Positions 9,601 to 16,494 of a stretch of DNA of 24,750 bases are shown here, piece after piece. The stretch lies in the NCBI GenBank assembly GCA_002685335.1, contig NYWY01000004.1, forward strand, positions 6,519 through 31,268, written 5' to 3'. Made by a program: the position numbers and the translations under genes. The DNA comes from Planctomycetaceae bacterium (GTDB lineage: Bacteria > Planctomycetota > Phycisphaerae > Phycisphaerales > SM1A02). The notes under the pieces were generated by a model. It saw only the letters and a list, made by a program, of their open reading frames with translations, was not told the origin of the DNA and made no database searches. Each line of letters opens with the position of its first letter. Position 1 is the stretch's first letter.

Positions 9601-9767
9601 GGGGTCTCGGTCGAGGCCTTGACCGCGCGAATTCGAGTCGCGAGGGCGGCCTCGAGAATCGCCGCGTCGAGCGACGTCTCGCCCAGCCCGAGCAGTCGAC
9701 GGGGGCCGGCGGCACGGCTGCATCCGAGCAAGCCTTCGATCCGGACTTCCGATGGATCATTGGTCAC
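6663..9767 (-). CDS. Large single-pass membrane protein of the Exb/VWA operon
   Basis: A 1034-residue protein with no family that I recognise. One clear membrane segment at about 260-281 (LILLFLLVAFGF onward) follows basic residues RRR, so the first 259 residues should be cytoplasmic and the last 750 or so periplasmic. The cytoplasmic part has an Ala-rich helical N terminus, a Pro/Arg-rich linker (about 75-140), and a compact helical region beginning ITAEHLTPFDRLVLSIL. After the membrane segment comes a charged helix (REIEKRRIADAEARELARASEEAE). The long periplasmic part is rich in Ala, Leu and Arg helices, suggestive of a repeat solenoid. It starts at GTG 9767, overlapping the previous gene by 11 bp, with GGAGG six bases upstream. 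With this topology it could connect the cytoplasm to the periplasmic partners of the ExbB/ExbD complex, which is inference. Confidence 0.8.
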   Translation of the reverse strand: MTNDPSEVRIEGLLGCSRAAGPRRLLGLGETSLDAAILEAALATRIRAVKASTETPPIKKAAIARLDAAAAALRPSVVGPGEPRRPVRPAGARPGIPGAVPEGTSTDSSFVEDRRVPPRRPVRPGSVPPPPKGPIAGGPRPVRPTPRITAEHLTPFDRLVLSILVAGGGWNGRTRVLVAGLAHQAGLDAMALRRVVTGLAGFMRQEGGTGTLVEMSRTERIPLAPTPPPVPGRIEAAMQRVSDGVGREFRGETVASRRRLILLFLLVAFGFVATIVIAVTAPSPDVREIEKRRIADAEARELARASEEAEIDPEHVMVPSVREGMVRPTQWARPPMFRGSPVPGRLVLEINELPAIEDDLQRLARDLELDPIRPSEARLARWDHAIEKFAEVWPLLDSGQRTAAIDGFLDVLRQAEPPETANRLTASLDLPPSATVSDSLDSWRRAFRAGLLGVVVLDETVPETVRAEARRLVQMKLPGSNGRHARGGPFAALAGRSLDATAEGLVAVTGVTDDSMVADAWERWLESQKAIRKGGDLQQARLLAIGRILADGRALAGGGMAGDVLGRLVDEIDWSAGGPDPDSVREAYRNWFLDPSIPAESTWVLASLLDGPRGIGWYRPDFIPDPDLGLDGRTAALARAVSVWPDAMVTAANGEIVAVDPGLLEAIDRLIPEVRDRIESATSPVDRLQALLAAERLALGTTLLVDARDREAAAAIEGVETQVRSNDPGLDLDPLTTPRAKSGDGAWAEQFGQTRRDQETQAALIDALRSESVAGDLGPVDAAVLAREIWRGRGAVRAAARGVTLDMFSRGPILAATLLDTVDLASTSSDTMEFIEQYTGASLPELSSGRLDAAVRLALARHAAVLMDPSIDVVERLVREIGETIHERAIVRRSSDGADASGPIVRWDGRPENAAMLVTDAMRRNASGLFLAIGSESTLDAIDRRRAARRRLASDDILLLVAAHAAELDYLAFALEARVPGRRREIMATLDQAVARRAAASSGLEQAGLGALGVVELERVRMVPRDGDPLGGFG

Positions 9768-12522
9768 GCGACACCTCCCCGTCGGTTCCGAAGTCTTGCT
9801 CGCCGTCTTCGGGTTCCCGGTCGGGTTCCGACGTCTTCGATTCCTCGATCGCGATCTCGATCTTCACGTCGAGATCACGGAGTTCGGATTTCCAGGGGTC
9901 GGAACCCAGATCCGGGTACAGCACCCGCACCTGGGCCAGCACCTCGCCGGCTCGAACCGGATCCGACTTCAGGAGCACCGCGATCTGCCGGGCCCGGGCC
10001 TTCCACCACGTCTCGCTGCCCGATACCGCCCCCCGAACCAGACGCCGCCAGCAATCGAGTGCGAATTCATCGTCGCCGGTCACCATCGCCAGGTCACCGG
10101 ACGCCTCGAGCACCGAACCGTCCAGCGGTCGCCGGTCGAGAATCGCGCGATACCAGGCCAGTGCCTCCACCGCATCGTCGGGGTCCCCGGCGGCACGAAA
10201 CAGGGCATCCCGGGCCGCCGCCACGCTGGCCGCGAACGGAAGCATCCGGTCCCGGTCCAGCACCGCGAATCGATCGCCCTTGCCGCCTTCGACCATCGGA
10301 TCCTCTTCGGAGGACACCATCTGAAGTTCGAGATAGCGCTCGCCACCATCGACCGCGGCTCGCGCGATCTGGACTTCGATCCGACCCGAGCGCATGCGAT
10401 CGACCGCCGAACGGTGCACCCGCTGGGCGGCAAGTCGACTCCAACGATCGGCCTCCGGCGTGCCCGGCACCATGGGCATCGCCAGCATCCGCTTCCCGGC
10501 CTCCTCGAAGTCGCCGGCGCCCAACGCGAGTCCGACTCGACGGTAGGCCACCTCGTTGAGGATGTCCGGAAGTCCGTCGAAGCCTCCGCGTTCGGCCGCG
10601 GTCTCGATCTGCGCCAGATAGCGAGCCGCGCGAACGGCATCGTGCACTTCCGGATCGGTGGAGACCTCCGCCGCCTGTCGCAGCAGCATTCCGTCCACCC
10701 CCCGCAGATCGGTCATGAAGATCCCATCCTCCCGGGAGCGACCGAGGAGCTCGTCCGCGACCACCAGCATCCGGGCGCCCGGTTCCGCTCGTCCGCCCGA
10801 CCGGGCGCTGCGGTAGGCCCGGTAGAGGGCCTGAGCCGCGCGACGTCGTGCCAGTTCCCAGGTGGGATGTGTCGGCGGGACTCCGAGCAGCACTTCGAGA
10901 TCATCCGCGCCCGGATTCTCTTCGACCGCGATGCGTCGAACCAGAAGCGACGGGGCCCGATCGTCGGCGGGAAACGCGTCGACGAACCGGCTCGAAAGGT
11001 CATCTCGACGGGAGGCCGCACCCGACGCATCGGAGCCTCCGGATTCCACGATGCGATCGAGGGCGACGATCGCCCCCCAGAGAGCATCGGCCCGACGATC
11101 ACCGTTGGAACTGGCGGCCGCCGATTCGAAGGCGTCCGCGGCTTCCGCGGCCCGCCCGAGTTCGAGCAGGCTCCAACCGATCAGGGCTTCGCATCCGGCG
11201 CGGGCCGTGGCGAAGGCGGCGGCATCGGGTTGTTCGATCGCCGCCTGCAGTTCAACCACCGCCTGTTCGAACGAGGCGGACGCGGTCCCGGCGTCTCCCG
11301 CCTGTCGGGCCTCGGTCGCGACCCGGTAGGCCTCGATTCCTCGCACGTATCGAAAGGCGAATCCCTCCCGACCCAGGGCCTCGGTCCCGAATCGATCCGC
11401 GAGGTCCCGGACCTGGGCCAGCTCGCCCCGGCCGGCCAGTTCCGCCAAGGCGGTGCCAGCGAGGACTCGCGCCGTCTGATCACCGTCCTCCATGCCTCGG
11501 AGTCCGCCCACCGCAGCCAGTCGAAGCCAGACCACCGGCAGGGCTTCGTCCCCCTCCCGACCCGCTCGATCCGAAAGGCGTTCCAGCCGATCAAGGGCCC
11601 GCCGATAGTCGCCGGCATCGAGTTCCGCGGCCAGCCGCCAGCCGGGGAGCGCCTTGCGGGTCGCGGCATCCGTCTCGGGATACTCGAGGCGACGGAACCA
11701 GAGATCACCGGCCTGGGTGGAGACCAGCGCCGACGTGGTCAGCCCCATCCCGAGGATCGCACGAGAGAATCCTTCCATCACCTGAAGATCCACCGACACT
11801 TCGTCGGGATCGGGAATCGGATCCTCCCCCTGAAGCACGCTCCCGAGGGCCAGCTGGGCTCGCTCGAGTTCGGCGGTCGAACCCTCCGCCCGTCCGACGT
11901 AGTACCGGCTCCAGCCTTCCAGCAGCGCCGCGGTCGACTCCCATCGGAGGGTGGTGTCCAGACGCTGTTCCGCGCGTCGAGACTTTGAACGCAGCAGATT
12001 GGAGATCCGGGACTTCAGGTCACGTCGCACTCGTTCCAACTCGTCGGCGAGCCGGCCAAGTTCGCGGATCGCCCCCGCCAGTTCCTCGTCGGATGCGAGT
12101 TGAATGCGTCCGTTCTCGACCAGTCGCGACGCGTTGAGATACCGATTCCTCGCCAACGCGATCCGCAGGGACGCGGCGTCCTCGCCGCTCACGACCTTGA
12201 GAAGATCCTTGCTTCGTTCGACGAACTCGAGTCGTCGCCCCTCATCCGGCTCCACCCGCAGCAGTTCGGCGTAGACCTCGGCGAGTCGGGCGGCCAGGCG
12301 TCCACGAGAAGACGCGTCACCCGCCGCCGCGATCAGTTGATTCTCGAGATGGACGGACAGAAGATCGTTCATGCCACGGGCTTCCAACCAGTCGGACGTC
12401 CGATCCTGTCCCCGGGCCTCACCGAAACCGGAGGCGATGGCCAGAACGAGGGCCGTCACGAGCAACCTGCCGCCGGGCCTTCTCATGGCATGGTTCCGTC
12501 GTTCATTCTTCGACCGGGACAT
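9757..12522 (-). CDS. Large exported TPR-like repeat protein of the Exb/VWA operon
   Basis: A 921-residue protein with a probable signal peptide (about 13-39: MRRPGGRLLVTALVLA, ending near ARG-Q). Helix-turn-helix units resembling TPR or SEL1 repeats follow through most of the length, for example ALIGWSLLELGRAAEAADAF and ALDCWRRLVRG; a coiled segment lies near 150-180 (ELERVRRDLKSRISNLL). The C terminus is acidic (about 895-921). No catalytic motif is visible. The start at 12522 overlaps the ExbD gene by 20 bp but has a near-perfect GGAGGTGA six bases upstream. The in-frame ATG at 12486 would give a more ordinary signal peptide and has only a weak GGA. It is presumably a periplasmic scaffold or cargo partner of the neighbouring channel. 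This role is inferred from gene order only. Confidence 0.8.
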   Translation of the reverse strand: MSRSKNERRNHAMRRPGGRLLVTALVLAIASGFGEARGQDRTSDWLEARGMNDLLSVHLENQLIAAAGDASSRGRLAARLAEVYAELLRVEPDEGRRLEFVERSKDLLKVVSGEDAASLRIALARNRYLNASRLVENGRIQLASDEELAGAIRELGRLADELERVRRDLKSRISNLLRSKSRRAEQRLDTTLRWESTAALLEGWSRYYVGRAEGSTAELERAQLALGSVLQGEDPIPDPDEVSVDLQVMEGFSRAILGMGLTTSALVSTQAGDLWFRRLEYPETDAATRKALPGWRLAAELDAGDYRRALDRLERLSDRAGREGDEALPVVWLRLAAVGGLRGMEDGDQTARVLAGTALAELAGRGELAQVRDLADRFGTEALGREGFAFRYVRGIEAYRVATEARQAGDAGTASASFEQAVVELQAAIEQPDAAAFATARAGCEALIGWSLLELGRAAEAADAFESAAASSNGDRRADALWGAIVALDRIVESGGSDASGAASRRDDLSSRFVDAFPADDRAPSLLVRRIAVEENPGADDLEVLLGVPPTHPTWELARRRAAQALYRAYRSARSGGRAEPGARMLVVADELLGRSREDGIFMTDLRGVDGMLLRQAAEVSTDPEVHDAVRAARYLAQIETAAERGGFDGLPDILNEVAYRRVGLALGAGDFEEAGKRMLAMPMVPGTPEADRWSRLAAQRVHRSAVDRMRSGRIEVQIARAAVDGGERYLELQMVSSEEDPMVEGGKGDRFAVLDRDRMLPFAASVAAARDALFRAAGDPDDAVEALAWYRAILDRRPLDGSVLEASGDLAMVTGDDEFALDCWRRLVRGAVSGSETWWKARARQIAVLLKSDPVRAGEVLAQVRVLYPDLGSDPWKSELRDLDVKIEIAIEESKTSEPDREPEDGEQDFGTDGEVSRDQ

Positions 12523-12925
12523 AGGTCACCTCCGCGAAACCGGCGTCACGACCGCACTGAATCGCGGTGGCGGCCGCCGCGACCGTCGGACCATCGAAGA
12601 CCCGGACGAAGAGACCGGGATCCTGGGGAAGCTCCCGCAGCGCCGCGGTCAACGGGTCACGATCCTCGAATCGCCGTCCCCCGATCCGATACTCGACCAC
12701 GCCATCGACCATTCGAACTTCGAGCACCTGAGGTTCGAAATCCTGCTGCGTCATTCCTCCGGAGTCCTCCTCGATCGCGAGATTCGGACTCAACCGATCC
12801 TCTCGCTGGGTGACCACGGTGGTGACGATGAAGTAGGCAAGGAGAAGGAACACCACATCGATCATCGATGAGAGCGAAAGGGTCACCTTTCGATTGACGC
12901 CGCGATGTCGTGGTGCAAGTCGCAT
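12503..12925 (-). CDS. ExbD/TolR family protein (second copy)
   Basis: A 140-residue biopolymer-transport protein of the ExbD/TolR family. A short cytoplasmic N terminus precedes a single membrane helix (SSMIDVVFLLLAYFIVTTVV, about 19-38) carrying the conserved proton-relay Asp (D23) of the family. The periplasmic remainder ends in the usual ExbD-like alpha/beta domain (PGLFVRVFDGPTVAAAATAI). It follows the first ExbD gene by 3 bp, with AGGA upstream of the ATG. It differs clearly from the first copy: the helix is less aromatic, and the linker is acidic, SPNLAIEEDSGGM. The two may form a heteromeric rotor or stator element with the ExbB-type protein, as with paired ExbD genes elsewhere. It ends 20 bp inside the next gene. 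Confidence 0.92.
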   Translation of the reverse strand: MRLAPRHRGVNRKVTLSLSSMIDVVFLLLAYFIVTTVVTQREDRLSPNLAIEEDSGGMTQQDFEPQVLEVRMVDGVVEYRIGGRRFEDRDPLTAALRELPQDPGLFVRVFDGPTVAAAATAIQCGRDAGFAEVTYVPVEE

Positions 12926-12928
12926 GGG

Positions 12929-13354
12929 TCAGTTCCTGGGCGCGGTCGCGATCCGGACCGAAGGCACACCGGCTTTCTGAAGGGTCGAGAGCACGCGGTT
13001 CAGGGCGGCGGTGGGCGCCCGACGATCGGCTCGAACCATCGGCCGAAGGGTGGAGATCGAATCCCCCGCCTCCACCACCAGGGCCCGAGCGGTCCGATCG
13101 AAGTCATCGATGGTCACCAGTTCACCGGCGATCTCGATGTCTCCGCTGGCGAGCACGTTCACGATCATCCCGGCTTCCATCGTCTCCTCGATCGTCTCCC
13201 CCGCCTCCTGCGGCAGTTCGAGATCGGCACGGGAGTGCTGCGAAAGCTGGGCGGTCACCAGGAAAAAGATCAGCAGCTGGAAGACGATGTCGATCATCGG
13301 TGTCATGTCCACCGGCAGCTGCCGTTCCCGGATCTGTCGAACCCCGACGTTCAT
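12929..13354 (-). CDS. ExbD/TolR family protein (first copy)
   Basis: A 141-residue ExbD/TolR family protein. The N terminus is cytoplasmic, and the membrane helix (TPMIDIVFQLLIFFLVTAQL, about 18-37) contains the family Asp at D22, essential for proton-motive-force coupling in ExbD and TolR. The periplasmic part follows (SISTLRPMVRADRRAPTAAL) and resembles the ExbD pattern in which a peptide is read through several copies. It overlaps the stop of the ExbB-type gene in an ATGA (13351-13354), with GGGAG seven bases upstream, so production is probably coupled at a set ratio. Function: inner-membrane ion-channel subunit with the ExbB/TolQ partner. Confidence 0.93.
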   Translation of the reverse strand: MNVGVRQIRERQLPVDMTPMIDIVFQLLIFFLVTAQLSQHSRADLELPQEAGETIEETMEAGMIVNVLASGDIEIAGELVTIDDFDRTARALVVEAGDSISTLRPMVRADRRAPTAALNRVLSTLQKAGVPSVRIATAPRN

Positions 13355-14115
13355 GAAGACGCTCCCGGCGCGACCGGAGCCGCGGTCGGACGCGGCATTC
13401 CCGTCGGTCCCCCGGAGTCGGCGCCGCTGGATTCGAGCATCAAGACCATGCGATCGAGTTCCTGGCCGGTCTCCGCCGCGATTCCGTCGATGCGATTTCG
13501 AAACACGGTGAAGAGGGTCACCGCGGGAATCGCGACGATGAGGCCCAGCATGGTGGTCACCAAGGCGAGCTTGATGCTGCCGGCGAGCGCCGCGTAGTAG
13601 TTGGAGTCGCTGGCCGCACTCAATTCCACGGTGTCGAAGGCACCGATCATGCCTTGCACCGTCCCGAGCAGACCGAGCAGCGGCGCCACGGTGCCGATGA
13701 TTCCCAGCCCGTCGGTGGCCCGATAGAGCCGGGCCGCCTGCTCTTGTCCCGCCTCTTCGATCACCTGCTTGATCTCGAAGGCGCCGAACGGCGATCGCAG
13801 AAACCGGGTGAGCCCGGGGGCGAGAGTCCGGGTCAGGAAGGAGTCGTTGGACCCTTGCGAGCAGTAGTCGAGGGCCTCCTGAACCCGACCGTCACCCAGG
13901 AAATCGCGGATCGCGACGACCTGGGCGGGTGGCATGAGCGAGCTTCGACGGATCTGCACCGAGTGCACCACCACGAGGCCGACGGCCACCACGCTGAGCG
14001 CGATGATGATCCATCCGATCACGCCACCGGCGGTGATGTAGACCAGAAGAGAGGAGCCGGATGCCTGGGCATCGGCGGCATCGGCCTGGGCGAACAAGAG
14101 GGCGAGTTGGTTCAC
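13351..14115 (-). CDS. MotA/TolQ/ExbB proton-channel family protein
   Basis: A 254-residue inner-membrane channel subunit. Three membrane helices are visible: about 22-47 (VYITAGGVIGWIIIALSVVA), about 138-160 (LGIIGTVAPLLGLLGTVQGM) and about 180-202 (IKLALVTTMLGLIVAIPAVT). The second and third are the conserved channel-lining pair of the family, with the signature APLLGLLGTVxGM. A cytoplasmic domain lies between the first and second helices. The extreme N terminus (MNQLALLFAQADA) looks signal-like, which is common in ExbB proteins of this group; the C terminus is a Pro/Ala-rich tail. With ExbD it should use the proton gradient to move a periplasmic partner. The start is GTG, overlapping the preceding stop as GTGA (14112-14115), with GGAGA about seven bases upstream. 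No tonB or tolA gene is next to it. Confidence 0.93.
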   Translation of the reverse strand: MNQLALLFAQADAADAQASGSSLLVYITAGGVIGWIIIALSVVAVGLVVVHSVQIRRSSLMPPAQVVAIRDFLGDGRVQEALDYCSQGSNDSFLTRTLAPGLTRFLRSPFGAFEIKQVIEEAGQEQAARLYRATDGLGIIGTVAPLLGLLGTVQGMIGAFDTVELSAASDSNYYAALAGSIKLALVTTMLGLIVAIPAVTLFTVFRNRIDGIAAETGQELDRMVLMLESSGADSGGPTGMPRPTAAPVAPGASS

Positions 14116-15275
14116 GACGCGTTCTCCGTCGGTTTCTGGTCGGGGAATTCAAGGAGCAGCATGGATTCGAGCAGTTCGGCCTCTTCGATCCGGTTCAGGG
14201 TCCGAAGCGCGGCCGCGGCCGTCCGGGCCGCATCAAGTCTCAGGATCGCCGGGGCGGCATCTTCAAGGGCCAGCACGTGCACGAGGTCGAGCACCCCGCG
14301 GATCTGCGCCGCGTCATCTTCGGCGTGCACGATCGAGGAACGACCGATGCGGTGTCGGATCCAGGCGATTCGCCAGGCCGGGGCCTGGTCCAGATCATCC
14401 AGGAGCTTCCGCCGGACCCGTTCCCGGATGGCGGGATCCTCGGAATCGAGGCTCGCGAGGTCGGCGAGAAAGCGGGTGCCGGGATCCAGTCCACGTTCGG
14501 GAATATCCTTTGGTGCGCTCCGTCCGTCGATCAGACGCAGCCAGAGATCACGCCGCAACGCGGACGCCTCGTCGAGTTCGGGGAAGGCCCGCAATCGCCG
14601 TCGCACGTCCGCGGATTCCGAGCCGTCGACCCCGACCGGCGGCACCGAAGGCACCAATGACCAGGCCACGTCGACCACGCCTCCGCCGTAGGCCGCGCCG
14701 ACGAATCGGTCGGAACGCCGATCCACGAGGGCCAGTTCGCCGAGAAAAGCGGCTTCGGCGAAGACCTCCGAGGATCGTCCGCCGAAAATCGCGGACGCGA
14801 CCAGTCCTTCGATCGCGACGGCGGCGGCCCGCCCGGACATTCCCGGCTTTCCTTCCATCGCCTGCTGGAAAGCCTCCGTCGCCAGCTTGGCGTCGCCGCG
14901 TCGGAGTCGAACGCGACCCCGCCAGAGGCGGTCACCGATCTCCAGCCAGCGATCGAGGCCCACTTCCAGCCCGGCGCCGTCGGGACGCGGATCGATGGCC
15001 GAGATCTGATCCCAGGGGATGACCTCCTCCCGATCCAGTCCGCGATCGATTCGAACCACGCGAAGACCGTCTTCGGATGCCGACGCACGATCGATCGCCA
15101 CCGGATCGAGCCCGTCACGCCGATGAACGAAGCGATCCGCGATTTCCGACCCCGCCGTTCCCGACCCGGGGCAGGCCATCGCCGTGATCACCACCGCCCA
15201 GCGGATCGCCGCCGTCGAGCGTCGGCCAGCGACCCGGAGGTCGGCGGCGGAGTCGCGTGATTTCGGCGGGATCAT
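14112..15275 (-). CDS. Exported hypothetical repeat protein of the Exb/VWA operon
   Basis: A 387-residue protein of unknown function. An N-terminal hydrophobic segment (AAIRWAVVITAMACPGSGTAG, about 22-42) looks like a signal peptide. A Cys sits at its end, but the residues before it (AMAC) do not form a good lipobox, so lipidation is doubtful. The part around REEVIPWDQISAIDP, followed by WLEIGDRLWRGRVRLRRGDA, has the look of short beta-plus-TPR modules found in planctomycete envelope proteins. The rest is helical and Ala/Leu-rich. ATG at 15275 is chosen because it overlaps the preceding TGA as TGATG and has GAGGAA about nine bases upstream; TTG at 15278 is the in-frame alternative. It lies between the VWA gene and the ExbB gene and so is probably a periplasmic part of the same machine. 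Confidence 0.75.
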   Translation of the reverse strand: MIPPKSRDSAADLRVAGRRSTAAIRWAVVITAMACPGSGTAGSEIADRFVHRRDGLDPVAIDRASASEDGLRVVRIDRGLDREEVIPWDQISAIDPRPDGAGLEVGLDRWLEIGDRLWRGRVRLRRGDAKLATEAFQQAMEGKPGMSGRAAAVAIEGLVASAIFGGRSSEVFAEAAFLGELALVDRRSDRFVGAAYGGGVVDVAWSLVPSVPPVGVDGSESADVRRRLRAFPELDEASALRRDLWLRLIDGRSAPKDIPERGLDPGTRFLADLASLDSEDPAIRERVRRKLLDDLDQAPAWRIAWIRHRIGRSSIVHAEDDAAQIRGVLDLVHVLALEDAAPAILRLDAARTAAAALRTLNRIEEAELLESMLLLEFPDQKPTENAS

Positions 15276-16285
15276 CAACGTCGTTTCCTCGTGATGGGTA
15301 CGAAACGGAAGACCCCTTCGGTCCGAGCCGCGATGCCCCGAAGAGCCTCCTGGCTCGCGTCCTGGCTGAAGGCGATGGTGTTGATCACCGCGGGTTTGCG
15401 GCCGGTGGAATCGTTGAGCAGCAGCACCTCCTCCTCGATCTCCCGGCGAATCTCGCCGTCGGTCAGGAAGAAGATGGTGTCCGGAGCCTGATCCCGTCCG
15501 GCGAAGAGGTATTCGAACGCCGGTATCGGATTCGTGGGGCCACCGGCCCGCCGACTCTCAAGCCACTCCCGCACCCGCGAGACCTGCCCCGAGTTCGCCC
15601 GCAGCCATCCCTCCTGGAATTCGGGGAACTGCACGCCGCCGGAATAGAGCGTGACCTTGAATTCCGCGAAGTCAGGCAGCGCCGACAGCGAGCGCCCGAG
15701 TTCATTCATCGCGGTGGTGAGACGACCGTCATTTCCCATCGAACCACTGATGTCGACCACGTAGGCGAATCGACGGCCGCGAGCCCGGATCCCGAAGAAT
15801 TCCGTACCCGCCCCCTGGCCCGAACCCAGTCCCGACCCCAGCCCCTCTCCGGTCGAACCCACGTTGGAATCCAGTCCGCCGGCCGCGGCATCGATCTCCA
15901 ACTTCGGCAGCTCGAGGGTCTCGGTCGCTTCGAGGGCGAGGGATTGATCTCCAGAATCGACCTGGAGTTCCGGCGTCAGGAGATCTTCGGTCTCCAGGGA
16001 CTCCAGCATCTCGGTCAGCGTCTCATCGGGGAGGACCGAGAGATCCAGCACGATAGGTGCGTTGGAGGGCGGACCCGGCGGCGGTTCCACCTCGGAGAGG
16101 TAGAGCCAGATCATGATCGAGATGTGAACTGGAAGACTCACCGCCACGCCCAACAGAATCAGGTGGATGCGTCGCTGGCGGAGCAGTCGACGTCGTTCAT
16201 CGACCAACGCATCGATCCGGGCCGCCAGCATCACTCGATCGTCACCGATCGTGGTCTCGCTGGATTCGACATCGGACGTGGTCAT
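15275..16285 (-). CDS. Membrane-anchored VWA-domain protein, first gene of the operon
   Basis: A 336-residue protein. The N terminus is charged and cytoplasmic (about 1-41, rich in R), followed by one membrane helix (about 42-63, LILLGVAVSLPVHISIMIW). A Pro-rich start and acidic stretch come next, then a Gly/Ser linker (about 135-162) and a von Willebrand A domain (about 172-330). The metal-ion-dependent adhesion site is complete: DISGSMG (178-184), the Thr of GGPTNP (251) and TDGE (275-278). The inferred topology puts the VWA domain in the periplasm. The single helix plus long linker resembles TonB/TolA in layout, though the C-terminal domain is unrelated. ATG at 16285 has AGAGGA six bases upstream and is preferred over ATG at 16300, which has none. 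It is the first gene of the eight-gene minus-strand operon. Confidence 0.85.
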   Translation of the reverse strand: MTTSDVESSETTIGDDRVMLAARIDALVDERRRLLRQRRIHLILLGVAVSLPVHISIMIWLYLSEVEPPPGPPSNAPIVLDLSVLPDETLTEMLESLETEDLLTPELQVDSGDQSLALEATETLELPKLEIDAAAGGLDSNVGSTGEGLGSGLGSGQGAGTEFFGIRARGRRFAYVVDISGSMGNDGRLTTAMNELGRSLSALPDFAEFKVTLYSGGVQFPEFQEGWLRANSGQVSRVREWLESRRAGGPTNPIPAFEYLFAGRDQAPDTIFFLTDGEIRREIEEEVLLLNDSTGRKPAVINTIAFSQDASQEALRGIAARTEGVFRFVPITRKRR

Positions 16286-16358
16286 CGACGTTCCTCTCAT
16301 TCGACCCGAAGCGGGAGCGTGGGATCATCCCCCCGATGAACCGTACGGAGAACCGGGG

Positions 16359-16408
16359 CGGATTCGGACCGCCATCCTACGAATCGAAGGAGCGATCCGC
16401 CGAATCCG
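16359..16408. promoter_or_regulatory. Perfect 9-bp inverted repeat in the divergent pyrH/operon region
   Basis: CGGATTCGG (16359-16367) is repeated as its exact reverse complement CCGAATCCG (16400-16408), with 32 bp between. It lies in the 209-bp region between the VWA operon start (16285) and pyrH (16495). A possible minus-strand -10 (TAGGAT, 16374-16379 complement) lies between the arms. The centre-to-centre distance is 41 bp, close to four helical turns, so a looping or two-site dimer operator is plausible. A long-looped RNA stem is the alternative. No regulator gene is adjacent. Confidence 0.4.
16374..16379 (-). promoter_or_regulatory. Candidate -10 box for the VWA/Exb operon
   Basis: Read on the minus strand, this is GTAGGATGG, giving TAGGAT 88 bases before the ATG at 16285. 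It is one of the few AT-containing hexamers of this form in the region. No clear -35 hexamer is seen at the usual spacing. The box lies between the arms of the 9-bp inverted repeat. Confidence 0.25.
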
Positions 16409-16448
16409 AACGGGATTTCCAGACATCGGCGTCACGCCCCGCCCCGCT

Positions 16449-16456
16449 GGTATCTT
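16449..16456 (+). promoter_or_regulatory. Candidate extended -10 promoter for pyrH
   Basis: The stretch TGGTATCTT (box TATCTT at 16451-16456) fits the extended -10 pattern TGnTANNNT and ends 38 bp before the pyrH ATG. No -35 is evident, which is compatible with an extended -10 promoter. Confidence 0.3.
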
Positions 16457-16494
16457 CTCCGTCGCACTGAGATCCCCCCCCGGAGTCCCCGATC

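Noticed and set aside
9307..11988. Very long open frame on the plus strand (893 codons), opposite two minus-strand operon genes; similarly 8616-10559
   Set aside because: It is antisense to two genes with strong ribosome-binding sites and a coherent operon. Its product is rich in Arg, Gly, Pro and Ser without domains, as expected for shadow frames in GC-rich DNA.
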